Shown here piece by piece: positions 1 to 11,092 of a stretch of DNA of 64,000 nt. Made by a program: the position numbers and the translations under genes. A model generated the notes under the pieces. It saw only the letters and a list, made by a program, of their open reading frames with translations. It was not told the origin of the DNA and ran no database searches. The number at the start of each line of letters is the position of its first letter. Positions within the stretch are counted from its first letter, which is position 1. This DNA is from Ananas comosus (taxonomy: Eukaryota; Streptophyta; Magnoliopsida; Poales; Bromeliaceae): contig NC_033633.1 of the NCBI RefSeq assembly GCF_001540865.1, positions 4,689,747 to 4,753,746 on the forward strand, read 5' to 3'.

Positions 1-16
1 AACAAATTTAAATAGA

Positions 17-412
17 ATGGAAAAAAATTCTTTTTGAATGATATACGCCTTTATAACTTCCTTGGGCTTGAACTCTTGCCATATTATTCAACCAATAAAT
101 AATTTTAAAAATTGGGAATTTTACTATAATTAACAAGAAAAATATATAATTTTTTCCACTGCATAAAATGCAACTATCAAATACTTCAAATGAAACATTT
201 ACAAATTTAAAATAAAAAAGAAAAAACAATCTTTTGAATGCTTTACTCCTCTACAACTTCCCTGGACATGAACTCTTGCCATTATTCAAACAAATAAAAA
301 CGATCTTAAAATTGGGAATTTTACTAATAATCAACATCAAAATCTATACTTTTTTTTTCTTTACGCTGCATGAGATGCAACTATCAAATACTTCAAAATG
401 AAACACTTACAG
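17..412. repeat. Two-unit tandem duplication, about 200 bp each
   Basis: Unit 1 (about 17-207) and unit 2 (about 213-412) share a long common order of words, including GAACTCTTGCCAT, TTGGGAATTTTACT and ATGCAACTATCAAATACTTC, with scattered substitutions and small indels. The DNA is AT-rich and looks intronic. On the minus strand the right edge of unit 2 coincides with a splice-donor-like GTAAGT (about 407-412). Confidence 0.8.
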
Positions 413-765
413 GAGCCATGATGGAACCGCACCAATTGGAATAGTTAATAAACTCCAAACCTAAAACCAAAAAATTAACAACAACATAATTAGATCACAA
501 GATAACTTCAGTAAAAGAGATGGTTCAAAAGATCAACTTTTATATCCCCAAAATTTAGAAAACAAAATTTCAAAGTAAGAGAGCACTCTTTGATCGAAGA
601 GGCACTTCGTCCGAATCGCCGTCGCTCCGCTGCCACTGCCACACATCTTCTTGGAGAAAAGAGAGGGGTTTTGAGACGAGCAAGCAAACAAGGTAGCTTA
701 GAGTGCTAGGGCTTTTAGTGGGTCGGGTCGTTAGGGTTTAAAGCTTTCTTATTGGATTCGTTGGA
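413..765 (-). other. Possible 5' end of a minus-strand gene (leader exons)
   Basis: Read on the minus strand, 765 down to 590 looks like a plant leader: CCCTAACG and CCCTAGC words, a pyrimidine-rich stretch, then an ATG at about 634 followed by a GC-richer segment. A second small block (about 461 to 413) is bounded by an acceptor-like TTTTGGTTTTAG and a donor-like GTAAGT and contains ATGGCTCC at its end. No protein family is recognised and the body of the gene would lie outside the window to the left. It could equally be a gene fragment or transposon leader. Confidence 0.3.
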
Positions 766-2172
766 ACCGAACCGAACCAGACCGAATAATTAACTCTGAT
801 CCAATGTCACGCCCCGAGGCCCCTTTTAGAAAGCCAATTCGAAATTGGGCTATCTTTATAAATCAGAGTTAGCAAAAAAATGCCCTTTTTTTTGTTTTTG
901 AAACCTTGACCCCTAAGGACGTGCAACAGACCCACCACAAATATAGGGAATTTTCAAAACAAACGGACAGAATCTCCCCCGTATTTGCACGACGTAGCAC
1001 ATGTACAATTGATCAACCAGTTCCTCCACTCACGCACACACACGACAAGATGAGCAAGGATTGATATCTTGCATCATACAGCTAACAGTCCTTATTCACA
1101 TCCATACACATTCACATTCACATTCACATACCTGTTAGTTCAAATGTCTCCCACACGAAGACTTTATCTTGAAATCCTAACATCAATGGAATCCGCGGAA
1201 AAACCATTTGGAAACCAACCCCTACCCAGGACTTTTATTTGGAAAATGCTACCATGAGAAGTAGAAAGCCACGAGAAAACCATCTTTGAGAAACTGTTTC
1301 CTACACGAAAACACTTGTTTTGAAAACACTACCATGTAGGGTAGAAATCCAACATTTAAAAACCAAGTCTAAAGCCACAAGTGTTTGAAAATCACAAATG
1401 TCCAAAAGGTCGTACTATCCAAACCATGAGTCACCAAAAGCTCTCATAAGTACAATATCCAAAAACCCACAAGTAAAGCAACAACTGAACCACAAGGGAA
1501 CACTATTAACAGGTATAGGGGATGAACTATGCTATCCGCAAGTATACTATGTGTGGAGTAAAGTCAAAATGTATACCGTCTGTTGGGAGCTAACTCCGCC
1601 CTCTATCTGCGGCCTCACACCGACCCGACTGCTCCCACCCGTGTCACCTGTGGGAAAAATGATATGAGAAACCAACAAAGGTTTCCCAATGGGTACCGCA
1701 AGCCGACGAGCATAAGCGTACTCACCGGTAACCAAATATAGGTGAAGTCTACAGTAACAATGCAAGGGTAGAAAGAGATGAACTGCAAGCAAACATGTAA
1801 CAACCGCTATTGTAGCTATATGCGTCAACCGGACAAAAAGTCATATGTACCCACTCTAAACTGTCGTGTCGGTCTAAGGACCTCAAGCAAACCACGCGCT
1901 CTGTCTGGCATATAACCCTAGCTAAGCTCATGGGCTCACAGGTTGGTACCCCAACCACTCTTCCAAAAAAAAAACACCCTCTTGCGGGGGATCAAACCGC
2001 TGGTGTTCGTGAGATGCTGTCGAGCTGTGGCGACCGATGCGAATATGATCAATAGCCAACCGTTGGCTAATAGCCGACAATTACCGCACCTCGGCCCTCG
2101 GAGCACACCGACCAATAGTTCATCAAATTGTAAGGGAACACAAGCACCGACCACTCAGGTCAACAAAGATGG

Positions 2173-2760
2173 TGTTGGCTTAAATGAACCAGCATCCTGC
2201 CCTGTGGCGTGAGGCCATGTTGGGCCGAGTCATGTTCGAAATGACGTGAGGCTGGATTGGGCCGAGTCATGTTCGAAGTTGCGTGAGGCTGGTTGGGCCG
2301 AGTCATGTTCGAAGTTGCGTGAGGCTGGTTGGGCCGAGACACAATCAAGACCCGTGGGCGCTGTATCTGTACGCTTTAAGTAAATTAGTTGCGTATTTCT
2401 AACAGCTCGAGCTTTTGGGATTAATGGTTAGCGCCAACGATTCGACAAGTGGTATCAGAGCCAATGGTCACAGGTTCGATTCTCGCATACTGCAAATGTG
2501 TGCAAGTGCTGGAGGGGGGATTGTTGGCTTAAATAGACCAGCATCCTGCCCTGTGGCGTGAGGCCATGTTGGGCCGAGTCATGTCTGCAATGGCGTGAGG
2601 CTGGGTTGGGCCGAGTCATGTTCGAAGTGGCGTAAGGCTAGTTGGGCCGAGTCACAATCGAGACCCGTGGGCACTGTATCTGTACGCTTTAAGTGAATTG
2701 GTTGCGTAGTTCTAACAGCTCGAGCTTTTGGGATTAATGGTTAGCGCCAACGATCGGACA
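2173..2760 (+). mobile_element. Complete TRIM retroelement with GATGG target duplication
   Basis: Two direct LTRs, 2173-2447 and 2522-2760, both begin TGTTGGCTTAAAT and end in GACA. Between them lie a primer-binding site TGGTATCAGAGCC (2450-2462, initiator tRNA-Met type) and a purine tract GGAGGGGGGAT just before LTR 2. The 5-bp duplication GATGG flanks it at 2168-2172 and 2761-2765. There is no coding capacity. The left LTR is longer because it carries an extra copy of an internal repeat containing GGGCCGAGTCATGTTCGAAG. Confidence 0.92.
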
Positions 2761-3120
2761 GATGGAACAACTCAACATCATCTCAAGTGTATACAAGTAC
2801 CGACCACGCGGCTCAACTAGGATGGATCAGCTCAATATCCTCTCAAATGTATACAAGCACCGACCACGCGGGTCAACTAAGATGGATCAGCTAAACATCC
2901 TCTCAAATGTATACAAGCACCGACCACGCGGGTCAACTAGGATGGATCGGCTCAACATCCTCTCAAATGTATACAAGCACCGACTACGCAAGTCAACTAG
3001 GATGGATCGGCTCAACATCCTCTCAAATGTATACAAGCACCGACCACGCAAGTCGACTAGGATGGATCAGCTAAACATCCACAAGCGTATGTAAGTACCA
3101 ACCACTCGGGTCAACTGGTA
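2761..3120. repeat. 60-bp tandem array, six units
   Basis: Successive 60-bp units start with GATGGAT/GATGGAA and contain TCTCAAATGTATACAAGCAC and CGACCACGCGGGTCAACTA. It is the internal array of family X LTR copy A, and the TRIM to its left inserted into the same array. The open reading frame through it is only a product of a period divisible by three. Confidence 0.9.
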
Positions 3121-3291
3121 GGTATGATGTCAATGTCACTAGGAGTATACAGGTACCGACCACTCAGGTCAACTGGGAGAGTGTGATATCAAAGTCGCTA
3201 CCGCTCTACTTCTAAGTTATGAATACAAGAGGGAGAAACATGCTAAGTAGAGCAAGGTCAAAGTCATGTGGTGAAAAACTCAAGTACTGGG

Positions 3292-4030
3292 CATAGTTAG
3301 TTAATTCGGATTCGGCAAAACTTCGATACGGGTATAATTCGGATAAAATTCATCTTCTAATTTTTAAATTCGTTGAAAAATACGGCTAAAAAATATGTTC
3401 GCCAATTATTCGGATACGTGATTTATACAGATATTATACGTTCACCAATTAAAAATTCGGGATAAAAAATTCGGCTATTAAATTAAGTTTTTTTTCTATC
3501 AAGATTTATGCTATTAGCATAAATATTCATATTTCTTAAGAATATAATAATAAAGAGCTACAAAATTAAGCTAATTAAGTAAAAAAAATAGCAAACTATA
3601 TTATGCCTCAAAATAAATAAATAATTAAGCAAATAAGAGTTTAAGAATAGTACATAAGAGATTAAACCTTTTTGATCGAGTGATTTTTTTGGGGGGGGGG
3701 AAAGGGGCGAACGTTTCGGAAAGGGTTTTTTTCTGTTTTGGGTGAGGCAAACGTTTGGAAAGGGATTTTTTTTCTTTTTTCTGTTTTGGGCGAGCCGCGA
3801 GGCCCGCGACCCGCAACCGCAAGTGAGCCACAAGGCCCGCGACCTGCGACCGCGAGCGCGTGCCGAACCGTCTTTTTGGACAAATAATTCGGCGCCCGCG
3901 AATTATTCGCGAATAAGTATTTTTGACCAAAAAAACACGTGCTTTTTTGAATTTTTTGGAAAAATACGAATACGGCCGTTTAATTCATTTTTCAAAAATT
4001 TGCGAATAATTCGCGAATTAACTAACAAAG
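3292..4030 (+). mobile_element. Non-autonomous hAT-type element, 8-bp target duplication
   Basis: Ends are CATAGTTAGTTAATTCG and, in reverse complement, CTTTGTTAGTTAATTCG. The 8-bp duplication GTACTGGG lies at 3284-3291 and 4031-4038. The interior is rich in TTCGCGAA words with a GC-rich block (3690-3900). A related, rearranged copy lies in reverse orientation just upstream of the membrin gene (34742-38269). No transposase. Confidence 0.8.
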
Positions 4031-5477
4031 GTACTGGGTATATATATAAGCAGTAAAAGATGGGATGAAGAAAGCATCACCGAGCGTGCACCACTGAACC
4101 GACTTCGGATCAAAGTACCCACCTGCGTCCGTCACTACGTCAAACTCCTGCGAAGCGAGGGATGCCAACCGGACCTACGGCAGGTCCACCGAGTCAAGAT
4201 CTAATCCAAGTGACTCAAAACACATCTCTCACAAACCCAAGACTACCCACAGAATCGGTTTCCCAAGGCCGATTCCCGAACTCGCTGAGAATCCCGAACA
4301 CGCACCGGGATGCCCCAGAGACCCACAAAACGTCCCAAAATGCACAGACTCACAATGGAAGTCACTTGCTGTCCCAAAACACACCTATTTGGGTGTCTGA
4401 AAAGCAAACATAAGCCCCCAGGTCAACTCGGCCATCGCCAATGGACCGTTCACTACCAGGCTTCCGAAAGTGTCCACTTGGCACCGGAAGCCTCAGCCGC
4501 TCACCGGTCGCCTCCGAACACACGAGAGGACCGCAGCGGCCAACCAATGAGGCTAGGCGATGATTTTCAGGGCAACCACACAATCGGAAACCCATCGCAA
4601 TGCGAAACCGCGTTCTACCGGCGATTTTGCCGGAAAACGCACCGAAATCCCATTTCCGATTGCACGAGGGCTTCGAAACCTACACAGCAAGTCCAGAGGG
4701 TCACAATCAGTGACCACACGCTGCCCGAGGCAGCCCACAATGCCCTAATTGCAAGATGTCCCCTACGGGACCAGATAATTGCAACATTATGTGCAAAATG
4801 GCAATGTTTAGGGCCGTTACCAAAATCCGCACACTTCCGGGATGGAGCGAGGGCACCAGCTGACAGGTCTCGACGTGCCGGAACTCTGCTCACTGTCCGG
4901 AGCGCGCACGATAGCCGAGGAGCACTGTAGAGCTTCTCCAAGTTCAGCGACCAAGTTGCTCCGGGGGCGGGGGAGCCAAAACTCTGCGACGGAGGGTCGC
5001 CGACAGAAATGGAGGTAAGCACGGCGTTCAGCAAGTCGAGGGGATCGCCGTGCTCACTTCGGATAGATCGGGAGCGTTGGATCTCCGAGAAACGCAAAGA
5101 GGGCACTTTTGAGCCCTAGCTCAAGGTGCAGGGAACTGCACCGATTCCGGCCGGCTGCCGGCGCGTGCACCGGCTGGAGTCGGCGGCTGAAGGGGAGAGG
5201 AGTGTGGTGCTCCCCTTGGCCGGCGGCAGGGCGCGGCAGCGGCGGCGGCCACAAAGGGGCTGGAGCTCGGGTTCCCCTGTGGAGACGGCGGCGGCCGGGG
5301 GAGCCAGGGGCCGGCGGCGACGGGCTGCCTAAGGACGGAGGATGCGGCGGCGAGGGTCGGCGGCGGCAGCGGCCGCGACGCTGAGGAGTCGGGCTCCCCT
5401 CTGCCCTAGCTAGGCCGAGGTGGGTCCCCGCGGCTGCGGCGGCGTTGGCGGGGCACGGGGGCGCCGGGGATCGTCGC

Positions 5478-5914
5478 CGGAGCTCGAGGAGGTAGGGAGG
5501 AAGCCGAGGAGTGGGGTGGCGGCGCTCCCAGGGACTCGGGCTCACCAAAAGGAGAGAGAGAGAAAAGGAGGAGGGAGATGGTGAGGGGGAAAGTGAGAGA
5601 GGAGAGTGAGGGGTTAGGGTTTGAGTGGGGGAGAGAAGAAAACCCTACGGTAGCGTTGGTTCGGGAAAAAAAAAAAGAAAAAAGAATAAGTCTTTNCGGA
5701 GCTCGAGGAGGTAGGGAGGAAGCCGAGGAGTGGGGTGGCGGCGCTCCCAGGGACTCGGGCTCACCAAAAGGAGAGAGAGAGAAAAGGAGGAGGGGGGTGC
5801 TAAGGGTGCTGTGGAGAGGGGAGAGTGAGGGGTTAGGGTTTGAGTGGGGGAGAGAAGAAAACCCTACGGTAGCGTTGGTTCGGGAAAAAAAAAAAGAAAA
5901 AAGAATAAGTCTTT
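5478..5914. repeat. 218-bp direct repeat split by a single N
   Basis: 5478-5695 and 5697-5914 are nearly identical, both starting CGGAGCTCGAGGAGG and ending GAATAAGTCTTT, joined by one N at 5696. They differ mainly in a short stretch (AGATGGTGAGG against GTGCTAAGGGT). A duplication ending exactly at a lone N is best read as two overlapping contig ends that were not merged. Confidence 0.8.
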
Positions 5915-5979
5915 GTTTCCAAAAGTCGCATTTGATTTTCGGGAATAATAATTTTCAAATTTCTGAAATAAGTTGACAT

Positions 5980-6690
5980 AATGCTGTAATTATTGTTTCA
6001 CCTTTTTTTTTAATTATTATTTATTACTAAATAATAAAATAGATAGCACGCTATTCGTTTCGTTTATTTCATTTTGAAATAAACTTAGCTTGAAAATGTG
6101 AATCAACTAGGATTCAAACTTGGGACCTCGGGTACCGACCACCAAACCCTTTGCCACTTGCTCCAAGGACGGTCGGTATTAATTACATAATGGATAAATA
6201 ATAATAATTATTGATTTATTATTTATAATTAATTATTAATACTTTGATAATTAATATTATTAATTTATTATTTATAATTAATTATTAATAATTAATTATA
6301 ATTATTATTATTTATTAATAATATTATTATTATTATTAATTACATAATGGATATTATTATTAATTAATAATTAGATAATCGATATTATTATTAATTTATT
6401 ATTTATTAATATTTATTAATATTTATAACTAATTATTAATAATTTATTTATTATTTATTTTTAAGTAATATTTTGATGCTAATTAATTAGATAACGTAAT
6501 TTTAATTTCAAATTATAACTCTTATTCCTCTTGTTCCAATCTAACCATCCAAACACTATTTACCTTATTCCTAGCAACAACGCAATTTTCATCCAAACGC
6601 AAACTTGGTCTAGTTTCTGCTTATACCTGAACTTGTACATGTCTCTGGAACAAGCAGTTCTTTACTTATACCAGAACCAAATGCAACCAA
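5980..6690. repeat. AT-rich low-complexity DNA, SINE embedded
   Basis: 6180-6480 is a degenerate array of TAATTATTAAT and TTATTATTTA words. Apart from the SINE at 6041-6177, nothing gene-like is seen. Confidence 0.7.
6041..6177 (-). mobile_element. tRNA-derived SINE (copy 1)
   Basis: On the minus strand it has an A-box-like TGGCAAAGGGTTTGG and a B-box-like AGTTTGAATCC about 40 bp downstream, then a shared body ending near ATAGCGTGCTATCT. The better copy is at 52507-52662. The target duplication is not clear here because the flank is AT-rich repeat DNA. Confidence 0.75.
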
Positions 6691-7072
6691 AGTGTTTTTT
6701 AATTTGTAATTTTAATGGTGGATATGAGACGTTTTCTCATTTAATGGTGTAAAACTATCTAAATCAATTGAATTTTGATTAGAAAATTCTTTAAACCATT
6801 TAGAACAAGATCTATACTCTCGATCTTGATTATAAAATTCATATCATCATTTTTTAGAGAATATTCATTTTTAGCCGTTCATTTTTACGCCCACTTGATA
6901 GATAAGAGAACAATATCGAAAAAATATGAAATTTGATTTTTAAATACTTTAAGTGGTATAGATCATTTTCAACGGTGCCAATCGTCGATTTGGAGGCTTT
7001 ATCATCGAAAACAAATAGGTGGCAATAGAGCTTGTTTACTACCGATAGTATTCCAGCTCAACTATGTATATT

Positions 7073-7075
<3 letters not shown>
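6690..7075. mobile_element. MITE fragment, family M1
   Basis: It matches, in order, the right part of the element at 60938-61486: the block around TTAATGGTGTAAAA, the block CCGTTCATTTTTACGCCCAC, and CATCGAAAAC near the right end. The left terminus is missing. No coding capacity. Confidence 0.6.

Positions 7076-7081
<6 letters not shown>

Positions 7082-7108
<27 letters not shown>
7082..7108. repeat. (GA)n microsatellite
   Basis: About 13 GA units follow a short TA run. Confidence 0.95.
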
Positions 7109-7109
<1 letters not shown>

Positions 7110-7890
7110 TACGGCTATAGTGTTTGTAAAAGCACCAAGCATTTTGTGCTTGTGAATTTTTTACCGTTAAATCTACGCTTTTGTTAGATTATACTATTCA
7201 ACCAAACACCCTGTAAGGGTTGAGATTTTGGCAATGTAGCTAAACTTTCTGTTGATGATGTTTTTGTATGTAATTTAATTACATAAGCACTCGTCAAGTT
7301 TTAGGAAAAAACGAGTTAGAACGGAAATGTTACGCGATCAATACTAATCACTTAAAGTGAATAGTAACTCCGGTTCTCCGGAGAGGCTGATGAGTGGAGG
7401 TGGCTTCTGGTGCGTATCGGACTCCGTTCATAGCGATCCAGTAGCTCGTTTTGAATAGTTCAGCTATTCTAGAACCATTGGCGCTGACGGATTTCAGATC
7501 TGATGCACGATTTTCGAGAAAACTAGAGATACATATAAATTATGTATTTATGTGTGGTTTTTGGTTTTTTGAGAGTGGATGGGTTTTGTCGTGAATCTGT
7601 GATCAAAACAGGCAAAACAAAATCGTAGTTTTGATGTCTCTGTCGTGCTGACTGCGTCAGTACAATCTATTCGGAAATCCGACGAACGGATCGCCGAATA
7701 TTGCATGATGATCGGGAAGGGGTCGAAAGTGACAAATCAGAACTTCGCAAAAGTCATAACATTTTATGTATCGTTTTGCGTGAAATCGAGCGTGGAGGTG
7801 CGTACACGCGTTATACACGCGCTGTGAGGGACTTAGTTGAAAATAATCAACTATGGAGGACTTTTGTGCAAAAATGCCATTTCTATAAAT
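7110..7890. other. Repeat-derived segment, no gene
   Basis: 7110-7225 resembles the MITE at 61511-61756 (CTAT..., AAAAGCACCAA, CCGTTAAAT words). 7240-7880 matches 29042-29530 in reverse complement (CTTGACGAG / AAACTCTATATTGATG region, TCTCCGGAGAGGC, GATCCAGTAGCTCG) and so belongs to a dispersed repeat. The short frames here are not convincing genes. Confidence 0.6.
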
Positions 7891-7892
7891 AG

Positions 7893-10800
7893 ACTATTGT
7901 CTGCCACCACGAATGACGTACATCGCACGGGGAATTTTTATCTTTTGGTTCTCCCGTGGGATAGTATTCATGATGTAGATTAAAGTATGTGTATATATGG
8001 TTATCAGGTAATGCGAATCCATGGCTTCCAATAAACGCAAGCGTCTATTGTTAATTACCCCTATAGAATATTAGGGCACCTTCGATTAAGAGACCTCTGA
8101 AATGCTGAAGATAAACTGGAATTGGACAAAAGGAAATTTATAATTTATTGCTCAATTACATTGGCTTTAACCAAGGGCATACCCTCAGTGTACATGAATA
8201 GAGCGTAAAGAAAATGTATTTTTCAATTGTATCTTAATTATATATTCTAAGATACCCAATATATGGTCAAATTAATTTTGTTGGACTCTATATGTTGTGG
8301 AGCTCAACACTATTCACCCTAAGATGAAAGATTGATTAAATTCCATATATATATGCATTGGAATTTAATCAGATTATATTCATATTAAACTCTAATTATA
8401 TGTATTAGAGTTTGATTTGGTAATTGAACTTTAAATGTATGTGATAAAGTCCAATAGATGATCAGATTTTGTTGAGCTCTATATATTTTGGAGTCAACTT
8501 TGTTTACCATGATATGAAAGATTGATTAAATCCCATATATATATATTGGAATTTAATCGAATTGATTAAACTCTGAACTTTAAATATATGTAATAGTCCA
8601 ATAGAGTTTGATTTGAGCTTTCATCCTAAATATATGTGTTAGGATTAGCCCCAAATATCTTGAATTAGACTTTAATTTTATATTTTAGAGTCTGATACAA
8701 TTAGGCTCTAAGTTTATGTATTAGAGCTTAGTCACATTTGATTTTGGTTCATCTCAAGGTGAAATATTAACTAATCCTAATTATATGTATTAGGATTAGT
8801 CAGTTTTGATTTAAACTCAAGTGTATGTATTGGAATCACAACTAATTTTGACAGATGGTTGATCATTCTAAATATAGTTTAGAATTTGATCAAGTTTGAA
8901 CATGATTGTGATTTGACTCTAGTTTTATATGCTAGAGAATCGAATATTTTGGGAATTGGGATGTTCGTGAAAATTGAACTTGAGTTTAGTTTAACGACAT
9001 TTCGGTCGATTATCGATTTAGGTTTAGTTTAACGACGTTTCGGTCGTTGATTTGGTGGATTAGTTTAACGACGTTTCGGTCGGTTTGATTTGTGGATTAG
9101 TTTAACGACGTTTCGGTCAAAGGTTTGGTTTGTTCACAAGGTTTATGGTATTGGGTATATGGATTATGTTCATGAACTTAGATATGGTTCATGGGTTTAT
9201 GGTTCATGGGTTTATGGTTCATGAACTTGGTGTATGGTTTTATGGTTCATGGACTTATTGGTTCATGGGTTTATGGTTTATGGACTTATGGTTCATGGGT
9301 TATGGTTCATGAACTTGGTGTATGGTTTGTGGTTTATGATCCATGGCTCATGAGTTTATGGTTTATGACTTAGTGGTTCATGGTTTATGGTTCATGAACT
9401 TGGTTATGGTTTTTGGTTTATGAATCCATGGCTCATGAACTTGATTTGATTCATGAACTTGATTCATAGTTCGTGGATTTGGTGTATGGTATGGTCCACA
9501 GGATTCTGTGTATGGTTTGGTCCATGGTTTTGGCTCAAAGTCATGGACTTGGTTAAGGTTATGGGCTTGGATATGGGTTTAAATGTGTATGGGTTCATGG
9601 GTAAATGTATATAGTTTTATGTATATGGTTTATGGGTTAATGTTTTAATGAGTTTTGGATAATGGGCTTAGATAGTGGCCAAATGGGTTTTGGGACTGGG
9701 GCCATTTGTAAATGGGCTCTGGGCTTTGGACTAGGCCTAGATTTAATTGGATTGGGTTATAGGTTATGGGTTAGAATTGGCTAAGGTTTAATTGGATTAG
9801 GTTATAGGATTGGGTTATAGGTAAGCGGTTAATGGATTTTGAGTGAGGTTAAGTTAATGGGTTTAGATTAGATTGGGTTAAATGGGTTTAGAGTCAAAGT
9901 GTTGATTTAATACGGATGGGTTGAGGTTTCAATGACTTAGGTCCATATGATCGGGCCTAGATTCATGTCTCGAGGTTTATTAAAAAAAAAATGTTTTGAT
10001 CAATTAAGATTTTCATATACATTTCTTCAAATTCTGGATTTGAATAAAAAATTAAATTTCAATTTAATTTGAAGTGTCTAATGTGATTTTGTCAAAGCTC
10101 TCTCTCTTTTAGAGTGATCTCTCTTTTTGGTGATATTTTGCAAGAGCACATCGATGTTTCATCTCGGGCATTCCATCGAGCGTTTTGATTAGCACGTCGA
10201 CGCACGAAGTATTTGTCGAATGATTGTGCGTAAATGAGAGCATCGCTCTCTTTATGATTCGCCACCGAGCAATTAGCAGGCAAACTTTGTTGAGAGGAGA
10301 GCACCGCTCTCTCTCTCGGATTCGTCGTCGGAGCAGTTGGCGGACTTGACTTCATTTGAGAGCGAGAGCACCGCTCTCTCTTCAATTTCGCCGTCGAGCA
10401 CTTGGCGAGCGGATTAACTTCATTGAGAGAGAGCACCGCTCTCTCTCTCAGTTCGCCGTCGAGCGACTTGGTGGGCAGACTCCGGGTACATCGAGCACTT
10501 GGCGGAGCGAACCCGTTTGAAGGAGAGCACGCTCTCTCTTCTCAGGTTCGCCGTCGAGCGGTTGGTGGCCGGACTCGGATAATCGAGCACTTGACGGGCG
10601 AAACCTTTGAGGAGAGCACCGCTCTCTCCTCCCAGGTTCGCCGTCGAGCGGTTGTGGGCGGACTCCGGTAAGACTCGAGCACTTGGCGGCGGAACTCGTT
10701 TTGAGAGGAGAGACACCCGCTCTCTCTTTCAGGTTCGCCGTCGAGCGGTTTGGTGGGCGGACTCCGGCACATCAAGCACTTGCGGGCGGAATCCGTTTGA

Positions 10801-10992
10801 GAGGAGAGCACGCCTCTCTCTCTCAGGATCGCCGTCGAGCAGCTGGCGGGCTTTGTTGATGACGGGAGCTCCGCTGGGCTGTGACCTGACAGTGGAGCCG
10901 CGGATCTAAGACTGCGACGGAGGAGGGCCGTGACGGCGAGCTAACTGGCAGCGGTGAACGTGGCCACGCACAGCGGGCAGGGATCAAACGGA
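7893..10992. repeat. Array-rich repeat block, copy 1
   Basis: Several tandem arrays lie in sequence: 8260-8960 AT-rich units with ATTAGGATTAG; 8978-9120 four units with TTTAACGACGTTTCGGTC; 9130-9520 units of GGTTCATGGGTTTAT type; 9560-9990 units with GGGTTATAGG; and 10385-10860 a GC-rich minisatellite. It may be a long LTR like others here, but no termini were identified. The same order returns at 12903-15250. Confidence 0.75.
10385..10860. repeat. 95-bp minisatellite with built-in hairpins
   Basis: The word TTCGCCGTCGAGCG recurs at about 10451, 10547, 10637 and 10734 with a variant at 10828 (spacing 90-97 bp). Each unit also contains GAGAGAGCACCGCTCTCTC, a near-perfect inverted repeat able to fold into a stem. 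The array is repeated at 14690-15180. Confidence 0.85.
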
Positions 10993-11092
10993 NNNNNNNN
11001 NNNNNNNNNNNNNNNNNNNNNNNNNNNNNNNNNNNNNNNNNNNNNNNNNNNNNNNNNNNNNNNNNNNNNNNNNNNNNNNNNNNNNNNNNNNN
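10993..11092. other. Assembly gap, 100 N
   Basis: Exactly 100 unresolved bases, the usual placeholder for a gap of unknown length. It falls at the end of the first array-rich block. Confidence 0.99.

Larger units (their letters stand above)
805..5978 (-). mobile_element. Long LTR, family X copy A (with nested insertions)
   Basis: On the minus strand it ends with GGGGCGTGACA at 805, the same LTR terminus seen in the other solo LTRs here. It aligns in order with 16570-20209 (+) and 58366-60915 (-), for example the shared CCGAAGTCGGT block near 4095 and 18530. Its 5' part (about 5914 down to 4950) is GC-rich and resembles a plant leader. The 5' boundary at about 5978 is a guess from a TG start and no target duplication was found. 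No reverse transcriptase is present, so it is a solo LTR or LTR remnant. It hosts a TRIM, a 60-bp array and a hAT element. Confidence 0.6.

Noticed and set aside
2450..2462. tRNA-Met-like sequence TGGTATCAGAGCC
   Set aside because: It is a retroelement primer-binding site, seen also at 42248-42260, 43032 and 57725, not a tRNA gene.
2762..3094. 110-codon frame of repeated MDQLNILSNVYKHRP units
   Set aside because: It is the 60-bp array of an LTR read in one frame; the period is a multiple of three and no family matches.
4310..5548. Long frames on both strands (for example 4310-4930 + and 4615-5106 -)
   Set aside because: They lie in the GC-rich part of family X LTR copy A, overlap each other and are not conserved as frames in copies B and C.
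9130..9373. Frames rich in FMVHGLWFM
   Set aside because: Translation of the GGTTCATGGGTTTAT array, present in several frames at once.
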